Shown piece by piece: positions 51,020-61,500 of a stretch of 64,000 bases of DNA. Position 1 is the first letter of the stretch. Every line of letters starts with the position of its first letter. Made by a program: the position numbers and the translations under genes. The notes beneath the pieces were generated by a model. It made no database searches and had not been told where the DNA came from. It saw only the letters and a program-made list of their open reading frames with translations. Source of the stretch: a virus; the IMG/VR virus record IMGVR_UViG_3300035703_000006, positions 124,001 through 188,000 of that record; one strand, given 5' to 3'.

Positions 51020-51772
51020 ATGCCTACACCAACAGGAACTATTAGCGCAAGTCAAATAATCAATGAATTTGGTCCAAATAATAACACTAATGATCTTCCC
51101 AACAGAACAAAAATGGGATCTTATAGAGTATCTCAATCTGCAGGATTATATTCAAATCTTCCTCTTGATGCAGGAATACCACAAAGTGGTCCAATTAGTT
51201 TTAGTCAATTGAGAGGAAAAAGATTGAATGTGGTAGTAGATATTTCTGGAGGGGATGAATATAGAGTCAACATGAGATCAAAGTATGATGCAAATGCTGG
51301 TGTTGCTGTAATTGGAGGTTTTAAATCTAAACCTGCAGATCCAAGTCAAACTAATGTGCTAATTAGTATCAATAAAAAAATTGGATCTTCTGCTGGGTCT
51401 AGGCAACAAGTAGCATTGAGGACAGGTTCATGGGGAACCTCAACATTTCTTACTGTTACTTTAGGATCAAGTGCAATAATAATTGGAGCTGGTGGAAGAG
51501 GTGGTGATTTTACTGCAACTACAAACACTACACAAACATCGGTCCCACTATATGATAATGAGGGCAATCAAGTATATTATTATGATCCCGAAAACGACTC
51601 GTATTATCCTGCTTATACTACTGAGGAGACTACAACTACAGATTTTGTTGCAAATAATGGATCAACAGGATCTAGTGCCTTTGGGGTAGACTATCCTTGC
51701 ACTATTTTTAATTATGGTTATATACAAAATGGATTTGGTGGTGGTGGTGCTGGTGGATACAGATCAAGATAA
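51020..51772 (+). CDS. Adhesin-like structural protein, N-terminal part of a possible split gene
   Basis: A 250-residue protein. The start PTPTGTISASQIINEFGPNN and ISFSQLRGKRLNVVVDISGGDEYR is a recognisable cyanophage fibre-attachment module. Then come SSAIIIGAGGRGGDFTATTN and a Tyr/Thr-rich loop (VYYYDPENDSYYPAYTTEETTT). It ends GFGGGGAGGYRSR at a TAA just as a polyglycine region starts, and the polyglycine continues in the next ORF. The ending suggests that an ancestral single adhesin has been split. Confidence 0.6.
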   Translation: MPTPTGTISASQIINEFGPNNNTNDLPNRTKMGSYRVSQSAGLYSNLPLDAGIPQSGPISFSQLRGKRLNVVVDISGGDEYRVNMRSKYDANAGVAVIGGFKSKPADPSQTNVLISINKKIGSSAGSRQQVALRTGSWGTSTFLTVTLGSSAIIIGAGGRGGDFTATTNTTQTSVPLYDNEGNQVYYYDPENDSYYPAYTTEETTTTDFVANNGSTGSSAFGVDYPCTIFNYGYIQNGFGGGGAGGYRSR

Positions 51773-51784
51773 GGAGGTAATCTA

Positions 51785-52171
51785 ATGAGCAAAGGTGGTG
51801 GTGGAGGAGGAGGTGGAGGCACCTCTACTGGTGGTGGAGGAGGTGGAGGCGCTGGTCTTCCTGGAGGAGCAGGTGGATCCTCTACAGGAGAGGGAGTAGC
51901 AGGACAAGGAACATCAGGATCAGGAGGTTCTGCTGGAGGAGAAACTACAAGGGGAACTGGAGGTAATGGTGGTAGAGAAGCAGGTCGTGGGGGTGATGGT
52001 GGTGATCCATCTCAAGGGCCACAACAAGGTGAGGGAACACCAAATCAAGGTGGAGGACAACCTGGGTCAAATGGACATGCTTTTGTATCCTTAGGGGGTC
52101 CTGGTTATTTTACTTTATTTAATTACAATATAATTATTGGAGACATAGCTTATAATACTTCTCCAGAATAA
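51785..52171 (+). CDS. Polyglycine adhesin-like protein, 128 aa
   Basis: ATG 51785 follows the perfect Shine-Dalgarno AAGGAGGT (51772-51779), one base of which overlaps the upstream stop. The first ~105 residues are almost only Gly, Ser and Thr with a few charged residues (GGGGGTSTGGGGGGGAGLPG, QGPQQGEGTPNQGGGQPG), and a hydrophobic end YFTLFNYNIIIGDIAYN follows. It looks like the tip of a gp38-type adhesin cut off from its attachment module in the preceding gene. A real, separately translated gene seems likely given the strong ribosome-binding site. Confidence 0.6.
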   Translation: MSKGGGGGGGGGTSTGGGGGGGAGLPGGAGGSSTGEGVAGQGTSGSGGSAGGETTRGTGGNGGREAGRGGDGGDPSQGPQQGEGTPNQGGGQPGSNGHAFVSLGGPGYFTLFNYNIIIGDIAYNTSPE

Positions 52172-52174
52172 ATA
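52167..52174 (+). promoter_or_regulatory. Late-promoter-like AATAAATA
   Basis: Overlaps the polyglycine gene stop and lies 21 bases before the ATG at 52195. Confidence 0.35.
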
Positions 52175-52194
52175 TAAAAATCAGAGATAGATTT

Positions 52195-52536
52195 ATGAAA
52201 CTATTATTTAAAATTATTCAACATCTTCCAGAGACTGAACAAATTATAGTCAAATGTTGCAGACAAAATGCACCAAAACCAATAGATGACTATAATGCTG
52301 TTGCTATAGATCTTATGCACGTTGATTTAAGTAGCTATGAAAATTTTAAACACTCATTAATTATGAATTTGGTACATATTATCAGAAAACAGATAGAAGA
52401 TGAACCAATTCTTACGGAAAATGAATTTACAGAAGAGATAGATTCTGAAGATTTAAATGATTATGTAAATAAAATTATTGATATAGATTTAGATGAGATT
52501 ATGGATGATTCTTACGTTTTCAAATCAATGCTATGA
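52195..52536 (+). CDS. Hypothetical protein, 113 aa
   Basis: A mostly helical, acidic protein (KLLFKIIQHLPETEQIIVKCCRQNAPKPIDDYNAVAIDL..., LIMNLVHIIRKQIEDEP, EEIDSEDLNDYVNKIIDIDLDEIM). No family recognised. Ends four bases into the following gene, so the two are co-translated. Both are AT-rich and lie between adhesin and fibre genes. Confidence 0.55.
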   Translation: MKLLFKIIQHLPETEQIIVKCCRQNAPKPIDDYNAVAIDLMHVDLSSYENFKHSLIMNLVHIIRKQIEDEPILTENEFTEEIDSEDLNDYVNKIIDIDLDEIMDDSYVFKSML

Positions 52537-53024
52537 AAGCACCTATTTGTAGACGATTTCACAGAAAGTGTGAAGATTTTACCCTGTGTGTAAATATTGG
52601 AGAAAAAGGTTATGTTCTAGCAGAACATCCCAATGAAAGATACACACTTTTTCATTATGCATCGTATGGATCTGGAAAAATTGGAAAAATTTTTGAATCT
52701 GATTATACATTAATAGAATCAAAAAAATTAGTTGATGTTCGAGATTATGTAAATTCAGAAGTTGTATTTCAGGCACATGAAGATTTTTGTCTTATTGGAT
52801 TCAATACAATGGATAAAAATATTCATTGGGATGCTAAAGTATTGAATGTAGATACTAAAATTATAAAAGAAAATAAAAACTCTATATTAATTTGTCTAGA
52901 TGGAGACATGATTGTAAATGATAAAAAATTCAAAAGATATCATTATACGACTTTAAATTCTGAAGAAGAATATTATTTAGAAATGAATCAAAATACAGCA
53001 GCAATAATTTTTACTAAAATTTGA
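52533..53024 (+). CDS. Hypothetical protein, 163 aa
   Basis: A beta-rich soluble protein (EDFTLCVNIGEKGYVLAEHP, RYTLFHYASYGSGKIGKIFESDYTLIESKKLVD, SILICLDGDMIVNDKKFKRYHYTTLNSEEEYY). The C-terminal part resembles a small cupin-like sheet, but no metal-binding pattern is seen. It starts inside the stop of the previous gene. Function unknown. Confidence 0.55.
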   Translation: MKAPICRRFHRKCEDFTLCVNIGEKGYVLAEHPNERYTLFHYASYGSGKIGKIFESDYTLIESKKLVDVRDYVNSEVVFQAHEDFCLIGFNTMDKNIHWDAKVLNVDTKIIKENKNSILICLDGDMIVNDKKFKRYHYTTLNSEEEYYLEMNQNTAAIIFTKI

Positions 53025-53130
53025 AAATAATTAAAAACAATAATTTGAATACTTTAAAATGAAGACATATTATTTTCAATGTTTTTGATTTTTGACTTAA
53101 ATCACACAAAAATCTAAATGTTATTCAAAA

Positions 53131-53138
53131 CATAAATA
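53131..53138 (+). promoter_or_regulatory. Late-promoter-like CATAAATA
   Basis: Within the otherwise empty 139-base gap (53025-53163), 25 bases before the ATG at 53164. Confidence 0.45.
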
Positions 53139-53163
53139 TCCTCGTAGTTATTCTATATCAATT

Positions 53164-53334
53164 ATGACTAAAGAAGAAATGACGGAGACTCTAACAAAAA
53201 AAGCAATTAAAATTCGTGATGAACTTCTTGCTCTTGAGCAAGAATTCAATGTCAAAAAAGAAGAGTTCCTTAAAGTTCAAGGAGCACTCGAAGCACTAAG
53301 TAATTTGGAAAATGAAGAGAAAGAAGAAGAATAA
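53164..53334 (+). CDS. Small coiled-coil protein, 56 aa
   Basis: ATG 53164 to TAA 53332. Almost entirely charged helix with heptad spacing (TKEEMTETLTKKAIKIRDELLALEQEF, NVKKEEFLKVQGALEALSNL, ending EEKEEE), so a coiled coil is likely. I recognise similar short cyanophage proteins with KKEEFLKVQGALEAL, function unknown. It is followed by a strong terminator and preceded by a late-promoter-like octamer, so it is a one-gene unit. Confidence 0.7.
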   Translation: MTKEEMTETLTKKAIKIRDELLALEQEFNVKKEEFLKVQGALEALSNLENEEKEEE

Positions 53335-53336
53335 AT

Positions 53337-53370
53337 AAAAGGGATAAGGATATTATCCCTTTTATAATTT
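53337..53370 (+). terminator. Strong hairpin terminator
   Basis: AAAAGGGATAA and TTATCCCTTTT form an eleven-pair perfect stem with a five-base loop. The stem's own T run and following T-rich bases make it a likely rho-independent terminator; its palindromic A/T ends could act in both directions. Confidence 0.85.
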
Positions 53371-53460
53371 AAAAAATGAAGTTCCTACTATTACTTTAGT
53401 AATTATAGAAACAAGGAAAAAATATCCATAAACTCTGAGGTTATTTTCTTCTAATACCAG

Positions 53461-55248
53461 ATGGATAATATTAAAGTAAGAGTAGGAACAAATAATGCTA
53501 TAAAGGTAATTTCATCAAATTTTGCTGATGTAGTACAGATTAATTCTGATTATGTAGTTTCAAATATCTTATATGTCACAGAAGACGGAAATGATTCCAA
53601 CACAGGAAAAAAACTCGGAGAAGCAAAAGCAACTATCGCAGCAGCAGTTGGAATTGCAACAGAGGGAACTGTTATTAAAGTTAGTGCTGGAACTTACATA
53701 GAAAATAATCCAATTTCTTTACCAAAACAAATCAGTATTGTTGGAGACAATTTAAGAGAAGTTACAATTATTCCACAGAATGCAAATGCTGATTTATTTT
53801 ACGTCAATAATGGAAATTATATCTCAAACGTATCATTTTCTGGAAGTTTGAATGCAGGAAAGGCAGTCTTTGCATTTGACCCAACCAAACCAACTTATAT
53901 CAATCAATCACCTTACGTTCAAAATTGTACTAATTTTATTCCAAATAGTATTGGATTAAAAGTCGATGGGTCTAAAGCAATTGGACCAACTAAAAGTATG
54001 GTCTTAGACTCATATACTCAATATAATCAAAATGGAATTGGTGCTTCAATTACCAATGAAGGGTATGCACAATTAGTGTCCATGTTCACTATTTGTAATG
54101 ATACTGCAGTTTATTGTGGTTCTGGTGGCGGTTGTGATTTGACCAATTCCAATTCATCCTTTGGAAATTATGCTTTAGTTGCCGATGGAGTAAGTGCTAA
54201 AAAATATACAGGAATTGTTACTGTAGAAGCATCTGAAAATTCAGATACTTTTGTTTTAAATTTAAATACACCAACACTAAATGTTACAAATGCAGTTTAT
54301 GATAATGTGACTGGATTGACAACAATCACAGTCAGTCAAAGTCATAATTTTAATGTTGGAATGGGAGTTTCAATAAGTAATCTTATTTTCTCTTGTTCTT
54401 CGGGTGGTGGAGTTGCTGCTTTCCCATCAGGAAACAATGGTTATATTTTTGAAGTTGCAAATATTCCAACATCAACCTCCTTTGAAGTATATGTTGGGGT
54501 TTCCACAATTCAACATACTTATGTTTCCGGAGGAACTACAAAAGTAAATGCTGTTCGTCCATTTGATGGGCAAGTTGTTTATTTTGGACAATCCTATTAT
54601 ACAGTTGGAAGTGTGAACGTAAGTTCTGGTGGAACTGGTTATACTGGAAATACATCCGTTATATTTTCTTCACCCGAAACCTCTTGGGGGATACCTGCTT
54701 CTGGAATTGCTGAAGTTAAAAATGGATCTGTAACTAAAGTTGAAATTGTATCTTCAGGAAGAGGGTATGGTTCAACTCCTCCAACATTAACTTTTGGTTC
54801 TCCAAATGTTGGAATAAATACTGCAATAGGAGTTGCTAATTTGATTCCATCTTATTATACAATTCAAAGTTCTACCCCTATTGTTTCTGGAATTTGTACA
54901 ATCACTTTGAATGATAGTGTTCCATTTAATGTTGGTATTGGCACTACGACTTTCTTCTTTAAGCAAAGTCGCATTTTGGCATCAGGTCATTCATTTGAAT
55001 ATATTGGGTCAGGAACAAATATTGCATCTGCTTTACCTGTAACTGGTGGTGTTGCAATTCAAGAAAACGAAATTGATATGAGAAATGGTGGTCTTGTAGT
55101 GTATACTTCAACCGACCAATCTGGAAATTTTAGAATAGGAGATGGTGTTACAATCAATCAACAAACAGGAACAATTAGTGGAACATTTTATTCTAAGAGT
55201 TTGTTTTCATCTATGACACCATTCATTTTAGCATTAGGAGGAGAATAA
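53461..55248 (+). CDS. Beta-helix tail-fibre protein (cassette 2)
   Basis: A 595-residue protein. It lacks the repetitive N-terminal region of its counterpart at 33231 and starts at the beta-helix: ILYVTEDGNDSNTGKKLGEAKATIAAAVG and GTVIKVSAGTYIENNPISLPKQISIVGDN. It shares with the first copy the stretches YVQNCTNFIPNSIGLKVDG, VLDSYTQYNQNGIGASITNEGYAQLVS and the end FRIGDGVTINQQTGTISG. The two are clearly paralogues across about 550 residues. No ribosome-binding site is obvious. It probably forms a trimeric fibre or tailspike-like element. Confidence 0.72.
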   Translation: MDNIKVRVGTNNAIKVISSNFADVVQINSDYVVSNILYVTEDGNDSNTGKKLGEAKATIAAAVGIATEGTVIKVSAGTYIENNPISLPKQISIVGDNLREVTIIPQNANADLFYVNNGNYISNVSFSGSLNAGKAVFAFDPTKPTYINQSPYVQNCTNFIPNSIGLKVDGSKAIGPTKSMVLDSYTQYNQNGIGASITNEGYAQLVSMFTICNDTAVYCGSGGGCDLTNSNSSFGNYALVADGVSAKKYTGIVTVEASENSDTFVLNLNTPTLNVTNAVYDNVTGLTTITVSQSHNFNVGMGVSISNLIFSCSSGGGVAAFPSGNNGYIFEVANIPTSTSFEVYVGVSTIQHTYVSGGTTKVNAVRPFDGQVVYFGQSYYTVGSVNVSSGGTGYTGNTSVIFSSPETSWGIPASGIAEVKNGSVTKVEIVSSGRGYGSTPPTLTFGSPNVGINTAIGVANLIPSYYTIQSSTPIVSGICTITLNDSVPFNVGIGTTTFFFKQSRILASGHSFEYIGSGTNIASALPVTGGVAIQENEIDMRNGGLVVYTSTDQSGNFRIGDGVTINQQTGTISGTFYSKSLFSSMTPFILALGGE

Positions 55249-55250
55249 GA

Positions 55251-55580
55251 ATGGCACTACCATTAAATGTATTCCAGACAGTTACCGCAGTTGTATCTAC
55301 AAGTCCAACGGAAGTTTATACTGCTCCAGTCGGGTATACTGGGGTTGTTCTTTTAGCACAAGTTGCAAATATTGGAGCATCATCTCAAGATATTACAATG
55401 CTCCATCGTAGAAGTGTAACTGATACTGAGATGTTAAAGGCATATCCAGTTGCGGGAAATGATACAATAAATCTTCTTTCTGGAAAATTGGTTCTTGAAA
55501 GTGGAGATAAATTAGTTATATCTGGTAGTAATGCAACTGATCTGAAACTTGTTGCAAGTATTTTAGAAACACTTAACTAA
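55251..55580 (+). CDS. Small virion protein, 109 aa (cassette 2)
   Basis: A paralogue of the gene at 36664-37017. The shared core is GVVLLAQVANIGASSQDITMLHRRS against ASIVILAQVTNVSAG, followed by KLVLESGDKLVISGSNATDLKLVASILETLN. It starts two bases after the beta-helix gene and ends 12 bases before the giant fibre gene, the same order as in cassette 1. Probably an accessory component of the fibre. GGAG precedes the ATG. Confidence 0.68.
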   Translation: MALPLNVFQTVTAVVSTSPTEVYTAPVGYTGVVLLAQVANIGASSQDITMLHRRSVTDTEMLKAYPVAGNDTINLLSGKLVLESGDKLVISGSNATDLKLVASILETLN

Positions 55581-55592
55581 TATTAAATAAAA

Positions 55593-58500
55593 ATGGCAAA
55601 GTACCTCAGCAATCGTCAAAAGAACTTTAAGATTGGTATAAGTTCTTATACAGAAGGAAAAACGGTACTTGAAGTTTCTGGAAATGTTGGCATTGGAACA
55701 ACAAATTCTGGTGGAAGAAGTTTATATGTAATTGGAGATGGTGAATTTACTGGCATTTTAACTGCAAATAGAATTTTTAGTTCAGTTTATGGTGAATTTA
55801 TAGGAGGAATAACAGGAACAAATATTGTAGGTACTTCATTATCTATTTCTGGAATTTCAACTCTCGGTATTACAAGTATTTCTCAACTTTATGTTTCTGG
55901 AATCACTACTTTAGCATCTGATGGTGGTATTACAACAACTGGTGGTAATTTATATGTTGGTCAGAATTTACAAGTTGCAGGAACTTCTAATTTTATAGGA
56001 ACTGCAATTTTTAGAGGTGGGACCATAGGAATTGGTGATTCGATTTCTGATAATATAGATGTTGGTGGTGAATTTATATCAAATTTAGTTCCAAGTGATG
56101 ATGGACTTTATGATCTTGGAATTGATGGAAAAAGATGGAGAAATGCAAAATTTTCTGATTTAACTACAACTACAGATCTTTATGTTTCTGGTGTTGGAAC
56201 TATACAAAACTTAGTTACAGCAAATGCAACATTAACTAATATTAATTCTACTGGAATTAGTACATTTGGGATTACTGAAATATCAGTTAATAGTTCTTCT
56301 AACGCATTAACGATCACTCAAACTGGATCTGGAAATGCTTTAGTTGTTCAACCAAATGCTAATGGTTTAGTTGTCACTGATAATGGATTTGTTGGAATTA
56401 GAAATTTAACTCCTGGAGAAGCACTTCAAGTTGGTGGAAATTTAAGAATAGGGTCTTCAGAGTCAAATTACATTGCATTCCGAGGGACTAGTGGAGATGG
56501 TGCCGGAGAATTTGATCATACTTATATTGGCGAAAGAGTTTATGAACCAGGCACAGAATTATCTGAACTTTTTATTTTTAAAGGAAATGATCCTGATACT
56601 CCATCGGTAGGTCCAGATAGAATTAGATTAGCCGCTGCAGAAATTAGATTAGATACTTATACTATAACCACACCATTATATGGTCCTTTTGAAGATGCTG
56701 CTACTTCAGTAAATTTAGACACAAGAGTCATTATAAAGGACCATGGATTTGTTGGCATAGGGACAACAGAACCATCAACACTTCTTGATGTATATGGTGG
56801 ATTTAATGTAAGTGGCATTGGAACTATAGCAACTTTAGATGTCACTACAGGTACTATTGATTACTTATCGGGAACTAATGTCTTTTGTAGTGGTATTACT
56901 ACCTTAGGCACTTTAGGTGTCACTGGTCTTACTACAACTCAAAATCTTCAAGTTATTGGAGTATCAACACTTGGAGTTACAAGTGCTACGAATCTAATAA
57001 CACAACAACTAAATGTCTCTGGAATTTCTACTTTTATTGGTGGAATTACTGGTACAATTTCTACAGCAACAAAATTAGAAAACTCTAGAACATTTGAAAT
57101 TACTGGTGATATTGTTGCATCACCAATTAGTTTTGATGGAACTGGTAATGTATCTTTAGCAGCAACAATACAACCAAATTCTGTTGCTTTGGGTGGTGAT
57201 ACTACTGGAGATTATGTTCAGATAATTTCTGGAACTGCAAATCAAATCACAATAACTGGTGGAACTGGAGAAAGTTCTACTCCAGTAGTTGCTTTTGCTC
57301 CAAATCCAACAATTCCAGGAAATGTAACAATTGGAAATGATTTGCAGGTTAATAATAATTTAAATGTAACAGGTAATATTACTGTTGGTGGAACAACTGG
57401 TTATATTATTGTTGAAGATTTTAGAGTCACTGATGCTGATATAACTCTTGGTTTTACGACTGATTCTTATGGAAATGATAATTCTACCGATACTACCGCA
57501 AATCATGGTGGTATTGCGATTGCGTCAACTGAAGGAAATCCTTTAGTTCAACTTGTTAATGTTGCAATTGGTGAATCATTACCTGCCACATACAAGAAAT
57601 TTATGTGGTTCAAGGCAGGTGCTTTTTCTGGACTGAATACAGATGCCTGGTTGAGCAATTATGCAATTGGTATTGGATCTACTCAGTTTCCATCAGGAAC
57701 AATACTTTCTGTTGGAAATGTTCAATTCAATCAAAATGATTTATCAGTTATAAGAAATATTAATGCTTCTGGTGTTGTAACCGCAACTAGATTCATTGGT
57801 ACTGCAACTAGTCTTGATATTGATGGTCTCACAACAATTGCTGATCCCCAAGGTAGTGATTTTATTGCACTTTATGATGTAAGTGGAGCAGTTGTAGGTA
57901 AAGCAACAATACAGAATGCAGCACTTCAGGGCACTCAAGGTACTCAAGGACTTCAAGGAACTCAGGGAACACAAGGAACTCAAGGAACCCAAGGTCTTCA
58001 GGGCACTCAAGGCACTCAAGGAACTCAAGGCACTCAGGGAACCCAAGGTCTTCAGGGAACCCAAGGTCTTCAGGGCACTCAAGGAACTCAAGGAACTCAA
58101 GGAACTCAAGGAACTCAAGGAACTCAAGGCACACAGGGTACTCAAGGAACTCAAGGAACTCAAGGTCTCCAGGGTACACAGGGCACACAGGGTACTCAAG
58201 GTACACAGGGTCTCCAGGGAACTCAAGGAACTCAAGGCACACAGGGCACTCAAGGTACACAGGGTCTCCAGGGAACTCAAGGAACTCAAGGCACACAGGG
58301 CACTCAAGGAACTCAAGGTCTCCAGGGAACTCAAGGAACTCAAGGAACACAGGGCACTCAAGGACTTCAAGGAACTCAAGGAACTCAAGGAACTCAAGGA
58401 ACACAGGGAACTCAAGGTACTCAAGGAACACAGGGCACACAGGGAACTCAAGGTCTCCAAGGAACTCAAGGAACTCAAGGAACTCAAGGAACTCAAGGTC

Positions 58501-61500
58501 TCCAGGGTACTCAGGGAACTCAAGGTACACAAGGAACTCAAGGTTTACAAGGACTTCAAGGAACTCAAGGAACACAGGGTACTCAAGGTACTCAAGGTAC
58601 TCAAGGAACTCAAGGTTTACAAGGTCTTCAGGGAACTCAAGGTCTTCAGGGAACTCAAGGTCTTCAGGGTACACAAGGAACTCAAGGAACTCAAGGAACT
58701 CAAGGAACTCAAGGTACTCAAGGTACACAAGGAACTCAAGGTACTCAAGGTACTCAAGGTACTCAAGGTACTCAAGGTACTCAAGGTACTCAAGGTACTC
58801 AGGGAACTACTGGACCAGTAGCAGGTTCTGCAAATCAAGTTGTTTACAAAGATGGTTCCAATAATCCCGCAGGTTCTAATAATTTAACTTTTGATGGAAC
58901 TGCTCTTTATGTAAATCAAATTACTGGACCAACAGAACTCATAATAGACCCAACTGCAATTGGAGATAATACAGGTGCAGTTAGAATTAAAGGCGATTTA
59001 TATGTTGATGGCAATCAAACTTATATTAATTCTACAACTATTGAACTTGCTGATTTCAATGTTGGTGTTGCTACAACAATAGGAACTAATTTACTTCTTG
59101 ATGGTGCTGGTATTGGAATTGGTTCTACTGGAATTCGTAAAACTTTAACTTATGATTATATAAATGATTCATTAAAATCGAGTGAAAATGTTAATATTGC
59201 TATAGGAAAAACTTATAAAATTGATGGAACTGATGTACTAAGTTCTACGACTCTTGGTGCTGGTGTAACTATTTCAAATATAAGAAGTGTAAATCCAGGA
59301 TTAATTTTTGATAGAACTACATATTCACCAACTTCAGATGATTATTTGTTAATTTATGATAATGCCGATAATCAACTGAAAAAAGCAACAATTCAAAATG
59401 CTGCTTTACAGGGTATTCAAGGTACTCAAGGTCTTCAAGGAACTCAAGGAACACAGGGTACTCAAGGTTTACAAGGTCTTCAGGGAACACAGGGCACTCA
59501 AGGAACTCAGGGAACTCAAGGTACTCAGGGAACTCAAGGTACACAAGGAACTCAAGGTTTACAAGGACTTCAAGGAACTCAAGGTACACAAGGAACTCAA
59601 GGTTTACAAGGACTTCAAGGAACTCAAGGTACACAAGGAACTCAAGGTACTCAAGGTACACAAGGAACTCAAGGTACTCAAGGTACTCAAGGTACTCAAG
59701 GTACTCAAGGAACTCAAGGTACACAAGGAACTCAAGGTACTCAAGGTACACAAGGAACTCAAGGTACTCAAGGTACTCAAGGTACTCAAGGTACTCAAGG
59801 AACTCAAGGTTTACAAGGTCTTCAGGGAACTCAAGGTCTTCAGGGAACTCAAGGTCTTCAGGGAACTCAAGGTACACAAGGAACTCAAGGTACACAAGGA
59901 ACTCAAGGTCTTCAAGGTCTTCAAGGACTTCAAGGCACTCAAGGAACACAGGGTACTCAAGGAACACAGGGTACTCAAGGTACTCAAGGACTTCAAGGTA
60001 CTCAAGGTACACAGGGAACTCAAGGAACTCAAGGTACACAGGGAACTCAAGGAACTCAAGGTACACAGGGAACTCAAGGTACACAGGGAACTCAAGGTAC
60101 ACAGGGAACTCAAGGAACTCAAGGAACTCAAGGTCTTCAAGGAACTCAAGGAACACAGGGTACTCAAGGTTTACAAGGTCTTCAGGGAACACAGGGCACT
60201 CAAGGAACTCAGGGAACTCAAGGTACTCAGGGAACTCAAGGTACACAAGGAACTCAAGGTTTACAAGGACTTCAAGGAACTCAAGGTACACAAGGAACTC
60301 AAGGTTTACAAGGACTTCAAGGAACTCAAGGTACACAGGGCACTCAAGGTACACAGGGCACTCAAGGTACACAGGGCACTCAAGGTACTCAAGGTACTCA
60401 AGGTACTCAAGGCACTCAAGGTACTCAAGGTACTCAAGGTACTCAAGGTACTCAAGGCACTCAAGGTACTCAAGGCACTCAAGGACTTCAAGGAACTCAA
60501 GGACTTCAAGGAACTCAAGGAACACAGGGAACTCAAGGTCTCCAAGGCACACAGGGCACACAGGGAACTCAAGGTCTCCAAGGTACTCAAGGAACTCAAG
60601 GAACTCAAGGTCTCCAGGGTACTCAAGGTACACAGGGAACTCAAGGAACTCAAGGTCTCCAGGGTACTCAGGGAACTCAAGGTACACAAGGAACTCAAGG
60701 TTTACAAGGACTTCAAGGAACTCAAGGAACACAGGGTACTCAAGGTACTCAAGGTACTCAAGGAACACAGGGCACACAGGGAACTCAAGGTCCCCAAGGT
60801 ACTCAAGGAACTCAAGGAACTCAAGGAACTCAAGGTCTTCAGGGAACTCAAGGAACTCAAGGAACTCAAGGAACTCAAGGTACACAAGGAACACAGGGTA
60901 CTCAAGGAACACAGGGTACTCAAGGTACTCAAGGTACTCAAGGAACACAGGGCACACAGGGAACTCAAGGTCTCCAAGGTACTCAAGGAACTCAAGGTCT
61001 TCAGGGAACTCAAGGAACTCAAGGAACTCAAGGTACACAAGGAACTCAAGGTATCACTGGGCCAGTAGCAGGTTCTGCAAATCAAATTATTTTCAAAGAC
61101 ATCTCCAATAATCCAACTGGTTCTGGTAATTTAACTTTTGATGGATCTAATCTTTATGTCGGTGGAAATGTAACGATTGGTGGTACTAGTGTTCTTATTG
61201 CTGCCAATACTTTAACTGTAAAAGATAAAGATATTATTGTTGGACTTGCAACAACTGCTGGTGGAGTTGTAATTTCCAATGACACAACAGCAAATCATGG
61301 TGGTATTGCTGTTGCTTCTACCGAAGGAAATCCACTAATTGATATTAATGCTGGTGTTGGTACTGATGATATTCCATCCACATATAAGCAACTTATGTGG
61401 ATTAAGGCAGGCACTTTTACTGGTTTGAATACTGATGCGTGGATATCAAACTATGCAGTTGGTGTTGGTACTTTTGATCTTTCCAATGGAGTAAGATTTG

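Larger units (their letters stand above)
33231..55580 (+). repeat. Duplicated fibre cassette
   Basis: Two ordered sets of paralogues: beta-helix fibre, ~110-aa protein, collagen-like fibre. Set 1 is at 33231-42662 (with one extra gene at 37023); set 2 begins at 53461 and runs past the window end. Similarity is strong at protein level in the first two genes and in the linker motifs of the third. Confidence 0.75.

Noticed and set aside
57862-61085. Very long open frames on both strands over the GTQ repeats (for example a 573-codon minus-strand frame rich in LEFLEYLEF and a 556-codon plus-strand frame rich in KELKVLK)
   Set aside because: They arise because nine-base repeats leave several frames free of stops. 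Their proteins are pure shadow repeats, they lack ribosome-binding sites, and the in-frame GTQ reading is continuous with globular domains.
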